A DNA stretch of 64,000 nucleotides, taken from the NCBI RefSeq assembly GCF_000482485.1, contig NZ_KI519436.1, forward strand, positions 168,986 through 232,985, written 5' to 3'. Shown here one piece after another: positions 45,538 through 53,211 of this stretch. The stretch is from Paucisalibacillus globulus DSM 18846 (GTDB lineage: Bacteria; Bacillota; Bacilli; Bacillales; Amphibacillaceae). The notes beneath the pieces were generated by a model. It did not search any database and was not told the origin of the DNA. It saw nothing but the letters and a program-made list of their open reading frames with translations. A program made the translations under genes and the position numbers. Position 1 is the first letter of the stretch; each line of letters begins with the position of its first letter.

Positions 45538-47445
45538 CTAAACCAAATTCAGCAGGAGCTTTTTCAGTAATGGTGCAAAGTGTTCTGGTAGTTCTGCGAC
45601 GCTTGGAATCATTAGGTGTTCTTTTCCGTATATGTTTTGCATGATGAGGTCTTCTCTTTCTTCTATTTCTCCGTTGGCTAGGAACATGCCGATTACGTCA
45701 ATTCCTTTTTTACGTGCTTCCGTTACGGCAAGGTTTGTATCCACAATACCATTCTGATCATAATTTGCAGCTGCAGGTTGGCCATCGGAGAATACGAGTA
45801 GAAACTTATTCTTTTCTCTTCTTTCCTCAAGTTCCTTAGTCATTACTCGTATACTAAACCCATCTCGGTTATCTTCCTCAGGTTCCAACTGCATAATTTT
45901 TGGACCAGTTTGCTCGTAAAATGAATCAGTGAAGGAATGAATCCGATGGAAGTAATTTGGTTGATATTCTTCCTTAACCTCATTTGCATCTTCCCAAAAG
46001 CCAATAATGGAGTGGGGGATTTTCAAATAATTTAAAACCTCGTGAAAAAGAACAATACCTCGTTTAGTTTCATCCATTTTGTTATGCATGGAAGCGGAAC
46101 AATCCACAAGCAATGTGAATACGGCATCGAATTCCTTGGAATCCTCATTTTTCTTATAAAAAACTCTAGGATTTTCATCGAAAACAATTGGTAACAGCTT
46201 TTTAGACAACCTTCCAAAAACAAGATCCTGTCTTGGTTGATTCTTTTTATGTTCCATGGTTTTCTCAATGGTCTTAGCAAGTTTTCGTTTATATGGTTCT
46301 ATTTCTGCAACGAAGTTCTGATAGGCTTCTATATCCTCCAAAGTAGGATTAGTTGCTTCTTTATCAATCTTTTCAGCGTCCTTATTTTCTTCACCAAACT
46401 CATCGGATGAACTACCTTTACTAGAAGTTTCATCTTTCTCCAAAGCTTCCATTTCTGAGTAGTCATTTTGTTTACTTTGGCTAGATGCACCTTGAATGGA
46501 AGCCATTGCTTGATCTCCATCTTCTGTTTCACGTGCACCTCCTCCTAAAATGCTAGTTTTCGTTCCTTGTTCTAATTCGAATTGAAGGAAGTTTTGTTTG
46601 CGATTTTCATTTTTATTTTCGCGGTGCCAAGTGGAAAACTCTTGTTCAAAATATTCACTTTCATCTTGGTCAACCTCCTCGAAATCACAATTTGTAAGGG
46701 GATCGGTTCTAGTCAACTCATCAAATAAGGTATTTTTCTCGTAACGCTCGATATGACTGATTGGAAAAACAAAATACTCATTAAGTGTATCTTTGTAATC
46801 CGATAATCGAAACACAATTTGTTCAGCTATTCTTGCTGTATCCAAAGTACTTCCTGCTTCAAAAACTTGGAAAAGAAGCGGCTTTAAGTCTTCTAGCTGT
46901 TGAATTTGGTTAGCTGTTGCCTTTGGAAAAGATGGATCAGGATTATCAGCAGCAAGCTGTAAATAGATTAAACAAAAGAGTTCATCTAAAGGGAAATTTC
47001 GACTAGCATTAACAACTAACTGGGTTCCGAAATAATGCTGATAAGCTTGTCTTCTTATGGTAAAAGCTCTGACAGTTCCAGGGCGGTCGCGTTTTATAAT
47101 TTCCTCTAGACGAAGATCTTCCAGTAACGCAAATAGCTGATAAGCAAATTTTGGTAATGAAGACTCCGTAATGTTTTCTATGAAAGCTTTCATTTCTGGT
47201 ATAGTAGAATGCCTCAATGTGCCAAGTGCACGTAGATAAACATCTGTTTTAAGACCAGGTTCTTTAATGGTAGATTTGGTATTATCCCAAAAGCGGCTGG
47301 CAGTGAGTTTGTAATCAACGAGGTCTAAAAACGTCCCATAATTATATTCGAATTTTAAATCTACATCACCGGATAATACGGTGGCCAGGTCTTGAAGCTG
47401 TAGGAAGAGATTGGTATCGACCCTTGCATCATTAAAGACATGCAT
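45538..47445 (-). CDS. VWA domain-containing protein (YojO/NorD-like)
   Basis: A 635-residue cytoplasmic protein. The C-terminal von Willebrand A domain carries a MIDAS site (LLVDCSASMHNKM, then a Thr/Asp set ending in LVFSDGQP). Residues about 290-370 are an acidic, low-complexity linker. It pairs with the MoxR ATPase just upstream, as in Bacillus yojN/yojO and in NorQ/NorD or CbbQ/CbbO systems that remodel or load metals into target enzymes. No clear client enzyme gene is adjacent. ATG 47445 lies behind TAGGAGAA. Confidence 0.85.
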   Translation of the reverse strand: MHVFNDARVDTNLFLQLQDLATVLSGDVDLKFEYNYGTFLDLVDYKLTASRFWDNTKSTIKEPGLKTDVYLRALGTLRHSTIPEMKAFIENITESSLPKFAYQLFALLEDLRLEEIIKRDRPGTVRAFTIRRQAYQHYFGTQLVVNASRNFPLDELFCLIYLQLAADNPDPSFPKATANQIQQLEDLKPLLFQVFEAGSTLDTARIAEQIVFRLSDYKDTLNEYFVFPISHIERYEKNTLFDELTRTDPLTNCDFEEVDQDESEYFEQEFSTWHRENKNENRKQNFLQFELEQGTKTSILGGGARETEDGDQAMASIQGASSQSKQNDYSEMEALEKDETSSKGSSSDEFGEENKDAEKIDKEATNPTLEDIEAYQNFVAEIEPYKRKLAKTIEKTMEHKKNQPRQDLVFGRLSKKLLPIVFDENPRVFYKKNEDSKEFDAVFTLLVDCSASMHNKMDETKRGIVLFHEVLNYLKIPHSIIGFWEDANEVKEEYQPNYFHRIHSFTDSFYEQTGPKIMQLEPEEDNRDGFSIRVMTKELEERREKNKFLLVFSDGQPAAANYDQNGIVDTNLAVTEARKKGIDVIGMFLANGEIEEREDLIMQNIYGKEHLMIPSVAELPEHFAPLLKKLLLNLV

Positions 47446-47457
47446 TCTTAAATTCTC

Positions 47458-48333
47458 CTAACTAAAATAAGTTTCCGCTAAGTTCTTTACAAACTCTTTT
47501 TCTCGTTCTTCATCAAGCTTATCAACAATGGAACGAAGAATAGCACGTTTTGGTGGGATAAGTACACTTAAATCACAAGCATCAAGTAACGCACGAATAG
47601 ATGCTGCATCCTCAGAAAGTTTACCTTGTGTTACAGCTTGGATTAAGTCTGATGATAATTTTACAAATAGATTAATCATTGTTTCATCCGTTAATTTTGT
47701 ATTGGATTGAATTAATTGCTTTAACTGATTGCCTTCTATATAAGGAATCTCCAGTACAATAAAGCGGTTTTTCAGTGCTTCATTTAACGGGACTGTTCCA
47801 ATATAACCCTCATTAATCGCAGCGATTACCCCGAAGCCTTCCGTTGCTGTTATCACGTCATTGGTAAATGGATTTGTAATGGTTCTTCTGTAATCTAGCA
47901 CACCATTTATTAATGGTAATGTCTCTGGCTTTGCCATATTTACCTCATCAATGTATAGAAAGGTTCCATGTGTCATTGCACTCACGACTGGCCCCGGGAC
48001 AAATTCGATTACTTGTTTCTCTCCTTGATAGGACAATGTTTTGAAACCGAGTAAGCTTTCTGCATCTAAATCAACTGAACAGTTTACGCTAAACATAGGT
48101 TGGCTGAATAAGTTAGACAATGTTTCAGCAAACTTTGTTTTCCCTGCTCCAGTAGGACCTTTTAGTAAAATATTTTTTCCCATGCTTAAAGCAGTAATGG
48201 CATCTATTAGTAAATCTATGCTAGGTGGCATGTAGCCTCCCGTACGAATAAGCTCTTGAAATTTATTAGAGTCATTTCTTTTCTGCCTTAAAAGTTCACT
48301 AATTTCATTGGGTAATGAATAGTTTATATTCAT
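47458..48333 (-). CDS. MoxR family AAA+ ATPase (YojN/NorQ-like)
   Basis: A 291-residue AAA+ ATPase: Walker A GPTGAGKTKF (about 55-64), Walker B TFLYIDEVNMAKPETL and a late arginine-finger region NRFIVLEIPY. It belongs to the MoxR/NorQ class of remodelling ATPases and is encoded 12 nt upstream of its VWA partner. ATG 48333 lies behind GGAGG. The client protein is unknown. Confidence 0.88.
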   Translation of the reverse strand: MNINYSLPNEISELLRQKRNDSNKFQELIRTGGYMPPSIDLLIDAITALSMGKNILLKGPTGAGKTKFAETLSNLFSQPMFSVNCSVDLDAESLLGFKTLSYQGEKQVIEFVPGPVVSAMTHGTFLYIDEVNMAKPETLPLINGVLDYRRTITNPFTNDVITATEGFGVIAAINEGYIGTVPLNEALKNRFIVLEIPYIEGNQLKQLIQSNTKLTDETMINLFVKLSSDLIQAVTQGKLSEDAASIRALLDACDLSVLIPPKRAILRSIVDKLDEEREKEFVKNLAETYFS

Positions 48334-48535
48334 GATGTATCACACTCCTCCAAACATTGTAAGCTTTTTTTAAGCTAATCACAAAGGGTATGTTTTTAAT
48401 AGAAAAATTTTGGGGAAGGATAGTTTAAGATAGCAATTTATTCCTGTTTTGTAATGAAAGTGTAATGATGCATTTTGTATGATAAAGATATCTCACAATT
48501 ATATATGGGACTATAATTAATTAGGGGTGTTGGGC

Positions 48536-48961
48536 ATGAAAACTAAAAAGCAGCCATATAGTCGATATAGTAAACAGATAAAATTAGAAGCGGTTCGACG
48601 TGTTCTAGAGGAAGAGCAACCTGTTCAGGAGGTTATCTTAGACTTAGGCATAAGGCATCGTGATAATGTGTATGAATGGATCAAAAAATATAAAAAAGAA
48701 GGTTCTAATGCCTTTGAACGATCTATTCATCATGTGGAGAAAGAAAGTAAACAAGATTCAGTTGAAAAACAAATTGAAGAACTAAAAATGGAAGTAGAGG
48801 AATTGAAATCTTACTTACATATTCTTCTCCAAGGGGAAGAAGAAAAGTATAAAGCAATTGTAACATTGGAAGATCAGTATCCAATTGACTCCCTTTGTAG
48901 TGCGTTAGATGTACCTAAAGTTGAGTTTTTGGAGTACAGACAACGTGCTATGAATAACTAG
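48536..48961 (+). CDS. Transposase OrfA-like helix-turn-helix protein (solitary)
   Basis: A 141-residue protein resembling IS3-family OrfA: helix-turn-helix YSKQIKLEAVRRVLEEEQ and HRDNVYEWIKKYKKEG, then a leucine-rich coiled coil (about 80-110, EKQIEELKMEVEELKSYL). The usual OrfB integrase gene is missing and no terminal repeats were seen. Unlike a plain OrfA it continues about 30 residues past the coiled coil. ATG 48536 is 8 nt behind AGGGG. It may be a domesticated DNA-binding protein. Confidence 0.7.
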   Translation: MKTKKQPYSRYSKQIKLEAVRRVLEEEQPVQEVILDLGIRHRDNVYEWIKKYKKEGSNAFERSIHHVEKESKQDSVEKQIEELKMEVEELKSYLHILLQGEEEKYKAIVTLEDQYPIDSLCSALDVPKVEFLEYRQRAMNN

Positions 48962-49052
48962 GTGCATTTAGAGAAGCGTTACTCAGTGGGGGCGAACTAC
49001 CTCCACTGAGATTAGGAAAACAAAGGAATACTATTATCATGAACGAAGTATT

Positions 49053-50411
49053 TTACCTGTTATCTTTAATTGAGTCAGCAATCAGTTGAATCTTTTCATC
49101 AATTTCGTGCTGGATGTTTAGTAGCCAATCATCATACATATCAAGAAACATTCTTTTTTGATAGTAGAGAACAAGTTCGTCAAATAATACCTTTTTTCTT
49201 ATGGGGTCTATTTCAACACTACACACTTGTAGGGGCTGTATAAAATTAGCTAAATCAAAATAGATGTCACCATCTAAACTAATATATTCACGTCCAATTA
49301 GTAAATACGATTCTAAATTATTCGCTCGCAATATTCGTTTCAAATGATTTAATGCCACCCGTAAATTGTTCTGTGCACTACTTAAATCATTTTCTTTCCA
49401 AAATTCTTCAATCAAATCCTCTCTTGTTGAAGGGTTATGATAAGCTAAATAAGCTAGTAAATTCTTAGCTTTACGCTGATTCCATTTTCCTTCAACCTCT
49501 ACACCTTTGTACTTTACAGAAAATCCATTAATGATGTTTATCTCTAAAGTAGTAAATGAGTCAGAAATTAATTCCTCAATATTATTTACAAACTCCTGTT
49601 CCATAATGGAATTAAAGTTACCAGATATACCTTCTTTAATGAAGTGTCCAACTAGTGTGGTAAAGCTATTTGGATTATCTAACGGAACGAGATTAGAGGA
49701 ATTTGGCACGATATAACTTATGGATTTTTTTAAATAGCTTTGATAAAGATTCGTTTGTTGAATTGGAAATAGTGGATCTTTATCCCCTTGAATAAGTAGA
49801 ACTTCTTTATCGATTGCTCTCAGATCATTAAGTGATACGGTATCTGCGACCAGTTTAAAATAGTTAAAATAAGTCCTTTGTTCCACTTTAGCATATGCCT
49901 TCATCAATAATATTTCCTTTTCAGGTGTAAGGTTATGAACAATTTGATGAATCATATTCTTCGATAGCTCCGACATATCGCCGTTAGTTACCAATTTTTT
50001 TCGCTTTTGTAATTCCTTTTGGGTTATATTCTTAGGAAAATACATATAAACAGAGGTTAAAATAATCTTTTTAACTTTTTCTGGAAACTTTTCATTAAAT
50101 TTAACAGCTAAGTTACCACCGAATCCTAACCCAATCAAATGAAATCTATCTAAATTAAGTTCTGATATTAATAAATGGAAGTCCTCTAGTAATATATCCC
50201 ACGTCAGAGGATCTGTCTGTCCTTTCGTTGTACCATGGCCCCTCATATCAAATGTGAGAATATGATAATATTTTTGTAGACAGGGGATTAATGGTTCCCA
50301 AGTTGTAGAGTCTAACCCCATGCCGTGTATCAGAACGATATAATCAGTATTCTCTTTTGGGGAATAATATAAATGATAATTAATATCTATTTTTTTTACT
50401 TTTAAACGCAT
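49053..50411 (-). CDS. Alpha/beta-hydrolase-like sensor fused to SARP/BTAD-like DNA-binding domain
   Basis: A 452-residue fusion. Residues about 1-265 are an alpha/beta-hydrolase fold (VLIHGMGLDSTTWEP, FDMRGHG). The nucleophile motif reads GLGFGG (94-99), with Gly96 where Ser is expected. The catalytic His position reads SSNLVP with Asn240; only the acid (Asp212, GDKDPLFP) remains. Residues about 285-452 resemble an OmpR/SARP winged helix plus BTAD-like helices (RKAKNLLAYLAYHNPSTRED). The hydrolase part therefore likely binds a ligand rather than cutting one (inference). It is divergent from a small HTH gene across an inverted repeat. Confidence 0.75.
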   Translation of the reverse strand: MRLKVKKIDINYHLYYSPKENTDYIVLIHGMGLDSTTWEPLIPCLQKYYHILTFDMRGHGTTKGQTDPLTWDILLEDFHLLISELNLDRFHLIGLGFGGNLAVKFNEKFPEKVKKIILTSVYMYFPKNITQKELQKRKKLVTNGDMSELSKNMIHQIVHNLTPEKEILLMKAYAKVEQRTYFNYFKLVADTVSLNDLRAIDKEVLLIQGDKDPLFPIQQTNLYQSYLKKSISYIVPNSSNLVPLDNPNSFTTLVGHFIKEGISGNFNSIMEQEFVNNIEELISDSFTTLEINIINGFSVKYKGVEVEGKWNQRKAKNLLAYLAYHNPSTREDLIEEFWKENDLSSAQNNLRVALNHLKRILRANNLESYLLIGREYISLDGDIYFDLANFIQPLQVCSVEIDPIRKKVLFDELVLYYQKRMFLDMYDDWLLNIQHEIDEKIQLIADSIKDNR

Positions 50412-50478
50412 TCGTGTATAATTCTCCTATTAGTTACTATAAAGTATTGATAAGGTGATTATAGTATAAATAGGACTA

Positions 50479-50504
50479 TTTTACTATTTAATACTATAGT
50501 AAAA
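50479..50504. promoter_or_regulatory. Inverted repeat between two divergent regulator genes
   Basis: TTTTACTAT (50479-50487) and ATAGTAAAA (50496-50504) flank TTAATACT. The site lies in the 144-bp gap between the hydrolase-SARP gene and the HTH gene, so it may be an operator for one or both. Confidence 0.5.
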
Positions 50505-50555
50505 GTAGGATTGCTTATCACTTTCATGAAGTTTTAGGGGAAGGATGTGTTCTTG

Positions 50556-50786
50556 ATGTACGTAACCATTCCAGAACTAGCAGAATATTTATCCATGAAC
50601 GAACAGAGAGTGAAGTCATTGATATTACAAGGTAAAATTCGTACCATTCATGATGGGAAACAATTTCTTGTCAATAAAGGACAGTTTACTACCTATTTTG
50701 AGCAAGTTGAGAAATATAAATTGTTGATTCAGGAATATTTTCAAGAGCCAATTCCTGAAGATATTGATGTAAAAGATGAAGATTAG
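50556..50786 (+). CDS. Excisionase-type helix-turn-helix protein
   Basis: A 76-residue protein with a MerR/excisionase-type helix-turn-helix (VTIPELAEYLSMNEQRVKSL then LQGKIRTIHDGKQFLVNKG). The C-terminus is acidic. Start: the ATG at 50556 is used; the GTG at 50547 and TTG at 50553 are closer to the GGGGAAGG site and cannot be excluded. It precedes the RluA gene by 12 nt and may be cotranscribed. No integrase nearby, so it is probably a regulator and not a phage excisionase. Confidence 0.68.
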   Translation: MYVTIPELAEYLSMNEQRVKSLILQGKIRTIHDGKQFLVNKGQFTTYFEQVEKYKLLIQEYFQEPIPEDIDVKDED

Positions 50787-50798
50787 GAGACTTTAAAT

Positions 50799-51698
50799 AT
50801 GTCATTTCGAAACCATGAGCAACAAAGAAACAGTACGATGAATTTTGAAGTAAAGAAACAGATTGAATTGTTGCCATTCTTATTAGAACAGATGTCTAAT
50901 CGGAGTAGAAACTCAGTCAAATCCATATTAACTCGTGGACAGGTAAAAATTGATGATCATATTGAGACAAAGCATAATTATCAATTGAAGCCCGGTCAAC
51001 AAGTTAGCGTAATAAAAAATAAAGTTGCAGTAAAGGAAAGTACATTAATTGGATTTGAAATCTTATATGAGGATAATTCAATCATTGTCATAAATAAAGA
51101 TGCTGGTATCCTTACCATTGCAACGGAAAAAGAAAAGAAAAGAACGGTTCTACATCAATTGATGGACCATGTTAGGCGAAAGAACGCTAGCAATCGCGTT
51201 TTTGTTGTTCATCGTCTAGATAAGGAAACTTCTGGTGTCATGATGTTTGCAAAAAGTGAAAAGGTAAAACGAAAGCTTCAAGATAATTGGAGGGAAATAG
51301 TTAAAGAACGTACTTATGTAGCGTTGGTGGAAGGGGAAGTAAATAAGCCAGAAGGAACTATAAAATCATGGTTAAAGGAAAGTAAAACGCATCTAATGTA
51401 CTCGGTACAAGATAGGAACGGACAACTTGCTATCACCCATTACCGCCGAATTCAAGGGAATAAAAAGTTTACGCTACTTGAGACGCAATTAGAAACAGGT
51501 CGTAAAAACCAAATCCGTGTACATATGAGTGATATAGGGCATCCCGTGGTAGGAGATAAAAAATACGGCGCAACGACAAACGAAATTGGTAGACTGGGCC
51601 TCCATGCAAAAATATTATCATTTAATCACCCAGTTACCGATAAATTAATGCTGTTTAGGGCAGATGTGCCAAAGTCATTCATGGCGAAGAGCAGGTAG
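50799..51698 (+). CDS. RluA family pseudouridine synthase
   Basis: A 299-residue pseudouridine synthase. An S4 RNA-binding domain (about 28-75; RSRNSVKSILTRGQVKID) precedes the catalytic domain with the active-site Asp in VVHRLDKETSGVM. Also seen are YVALVEGE and TGRKNQIRVHM. It modifies uridines in rRNA or tRNA; the target is not deducible. ATG 50799 lies behind TAGGAG. Confidence 0.92.
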   Translation: MSFRNHEQQRNSTMNFEVKKQIELLPFLLEQMSNRSRNSVKSILTRGQVKIDDHIETKHNYQLKPGQQVSVIKNKVAVKESTLIGFEILYEDNSIIVINKDAGILTIATEKEKKRTVLHQLMDHVRRKNASNRVFVVHRLDKETSGVMMFAKSEKVKRKLQDNWREIVKERTYVALVEGEVNKPEGTIKSWLKESKTHLMYSVQDRNGQLAITHYRRIQGNKKFTLLETQLETGRKNQIRVHMSDIGHPVVGDKKYGATTNEIGRLGLHAKILSFNHPVTDKLMLFRADVPKSFMAKSR

Positions 51699-51808
51699 TC
51701 TGAAAAGGATTATTTGTTAAGGACATTTGAGTATGGAATCTAATCATGTGTTCATAAACAAGTCGCATGTGGAAGAAAAACAATGTTATCTACCCACTTT
51801 TTATCAAG

Positions 51809-51834
51809 GGCACCACATTAAAGTGGTGCCTTTT
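51809..51834. terminator. Bidirectional terminator between rluA and the P1 peptidase gene
   Basis: GGCACCAC (51809-51816) pairs with GTGGTGCC (51823-51830) followed by TTTT. It overlaps the last codons of the peptidase gene. Confidence 0.75.
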
Positions 51835-52807
51835 CAATTACTCGTCCTTGCTGGCCGACTGTAGTATCGGCAAATCTCAAGGAATTAATGATTGCTTCTT
51901 CAGTAGCTTCTGCTACTGCTTGGAATAGCTGACTCATTGCTTTATGATCGTCTCGAAGATAGGTAATAGAATCCAAATGATTATTCGCATTATGTTGATA
52001 TGTATTTGCAGTTGAAAAAGCTATGGCAATATCACCACTGCCATTATCCATATGACTACCAACCCGCCCAAGCCCTGCAGCTGTTCGTTTTGCCATCCTC
52101 TTTAGTTGCCTGTCATACAGCGGTGCATCGGTTGCAATAACAATCATAATGGATCCATCCGTGCTATTTGGGTTTTTCTTTTTAGGAAAGTCTGCAAATA
52201 AGGCATCACTACTTTTACCAAAATTGCTTAGTACTAGACAACCTACCGTATATTTGACCTTTGCCGCTGTTACAATACGGGAAGCAGTACCAATTCCCCC
52301 TTTATAACCAAAGCAAATCATTCCCTTACCCGCACCGACTGCCCCTTGTTCACTGGCACTACTTTTAGCATGTTGAATGGCTTCGATTGCATGCTCAGGT
52401 TTTACGGATTGAAGTCTCATTGAATTAAGAAAACCATCATTACATTCGCCAACGACTACATTTAATGTTCCCGCTGAATTTCCAAGCTCATTATTTTGCT
52501 CTAACATATAGGTAACAGTACCTTCTATAACTGGACCTATACTAAAAGTGTTTGTGAGCATAATAGGAGATTCAATCAATCCTAATTCATCCACTTGTAC
52601 AAGTCCACTAGTTTTCCCGTATCCATTAATCACGTAGGAAGCTGCTCTAACCTTTTCATAGAAAAGGTTACCTGAATGAGGGAGGATTGCGGTTACGCCA
52701 CTACAAATAGTTTCCTCTTCATTTATTACTTCATATAAAGTCTTATGCCCAACTTTTACACCACCCACATCAGTAATACAATTTTTTTCCCCTTTTTGCA
52801 ATACCAA
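51818..52807 (-). CDS. P1 family peptidase (DmpA/L-aminopeptidase-like)
   Basis: A 329-residue N-terminal-nucleophile type hydrolase of the DmpA family. Marks: ITDVGGVKVGHKTL at the start, AVGAGKGMICFGYKGGIGTASR before the self-cleavage Ser/Thr region, and DGSIMIVIATDAPL. In this family the precursor cleaves itself to expose the nucleophile. The TTG at 52807 is 8 nt behind GGGGG; the longer reading adds a weak N-terminal extension (start 52870). Exact substrate unknown. Confidence 0.8.
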   Translation of the reverse strand: MVLQKGEKNCITDVGGVKVGHKTLYEVINEEETICSGVTAILPHSGNLFYEKVRAASYVINGYGKTSGLVQVDELGLIESPIMLTNTFSIGPVIEGTVTYMLEQNNELGNSAGTLNVVVGECNDGFLNSMRLQSVKPEHAIEAIQHAKSSASEQGAVGAGKGMICFGYKGGIGTASRIVTAAKVKYTVGCLVLSNFGKSSDALFADFPKKKNPNSTDGSIMIVIATDAPLYDRQLKRMAKRTAAGLGRVGSHMDNGSGDIAIAFSTANTYQHNANNHLDSITYLRDDHKAMSQLFQAVAEATEEAIINSLRFADTTVGQQGRVIEKAPL

Positions 52808-52999
52808 AAGAATTTCCCCCTTTACTTCTACCATTACTATTATTATGTACGATATTGTATGGTTAATCACCTAATTCTTTCAATCAAACTACTAACTTTT
52901 AGAAGAACCAATAATGGCAACTTCATCCCTTCTATCGAACAAATGGAAAAATGTATTTGGGTAATGTAAACTTATACATAGAATACGGAGGGAATAACT

Positions 53000-53185
53000 A
53001 TGAATATAAAACCTTTACTATATCAAGTTCTTATTATGGCCGCCATTTGGATTGGTATGTTATTTTTTGTCGATGATATGAATCGTTTGAGTAAGATGAT
53101 TTTCTATATCGTGACATCATGGCTATTATTATTAATGGTACTATTTGTGAAAGAAGTAATTCGAAGTAAAAAGAATTCTAACTAA
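53000..53185 (+). CDS. Small two-helix membrane protein
   Basis: A 61-residue protein with two membrane helices (about 7-24 and 33-52) joined by a short VDDMNRLSK loop and ending in RSKKNSN, so both ends probably lie inside. Not assigned to a family. ATG 53000 lies behind GGAGGGA. It precedes the YfmR-like gene by 26 nt. Confidence 0.65.
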   Translation: MNIKPLLYQVLIMAAIWIGMLFFVDDMNRLSKMIFYIVTSWLLLLMVLFVKEVIRSKKNSN

Positions 53186-53211
53186 ATTTTCTTTATGGGA
53201 AGGGCTTTTCT

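Noticed and set aside
50556-50786. Phage excisionase
   Set aside because: No integrase or other phage genes nearby; the fold is common among small regulators.
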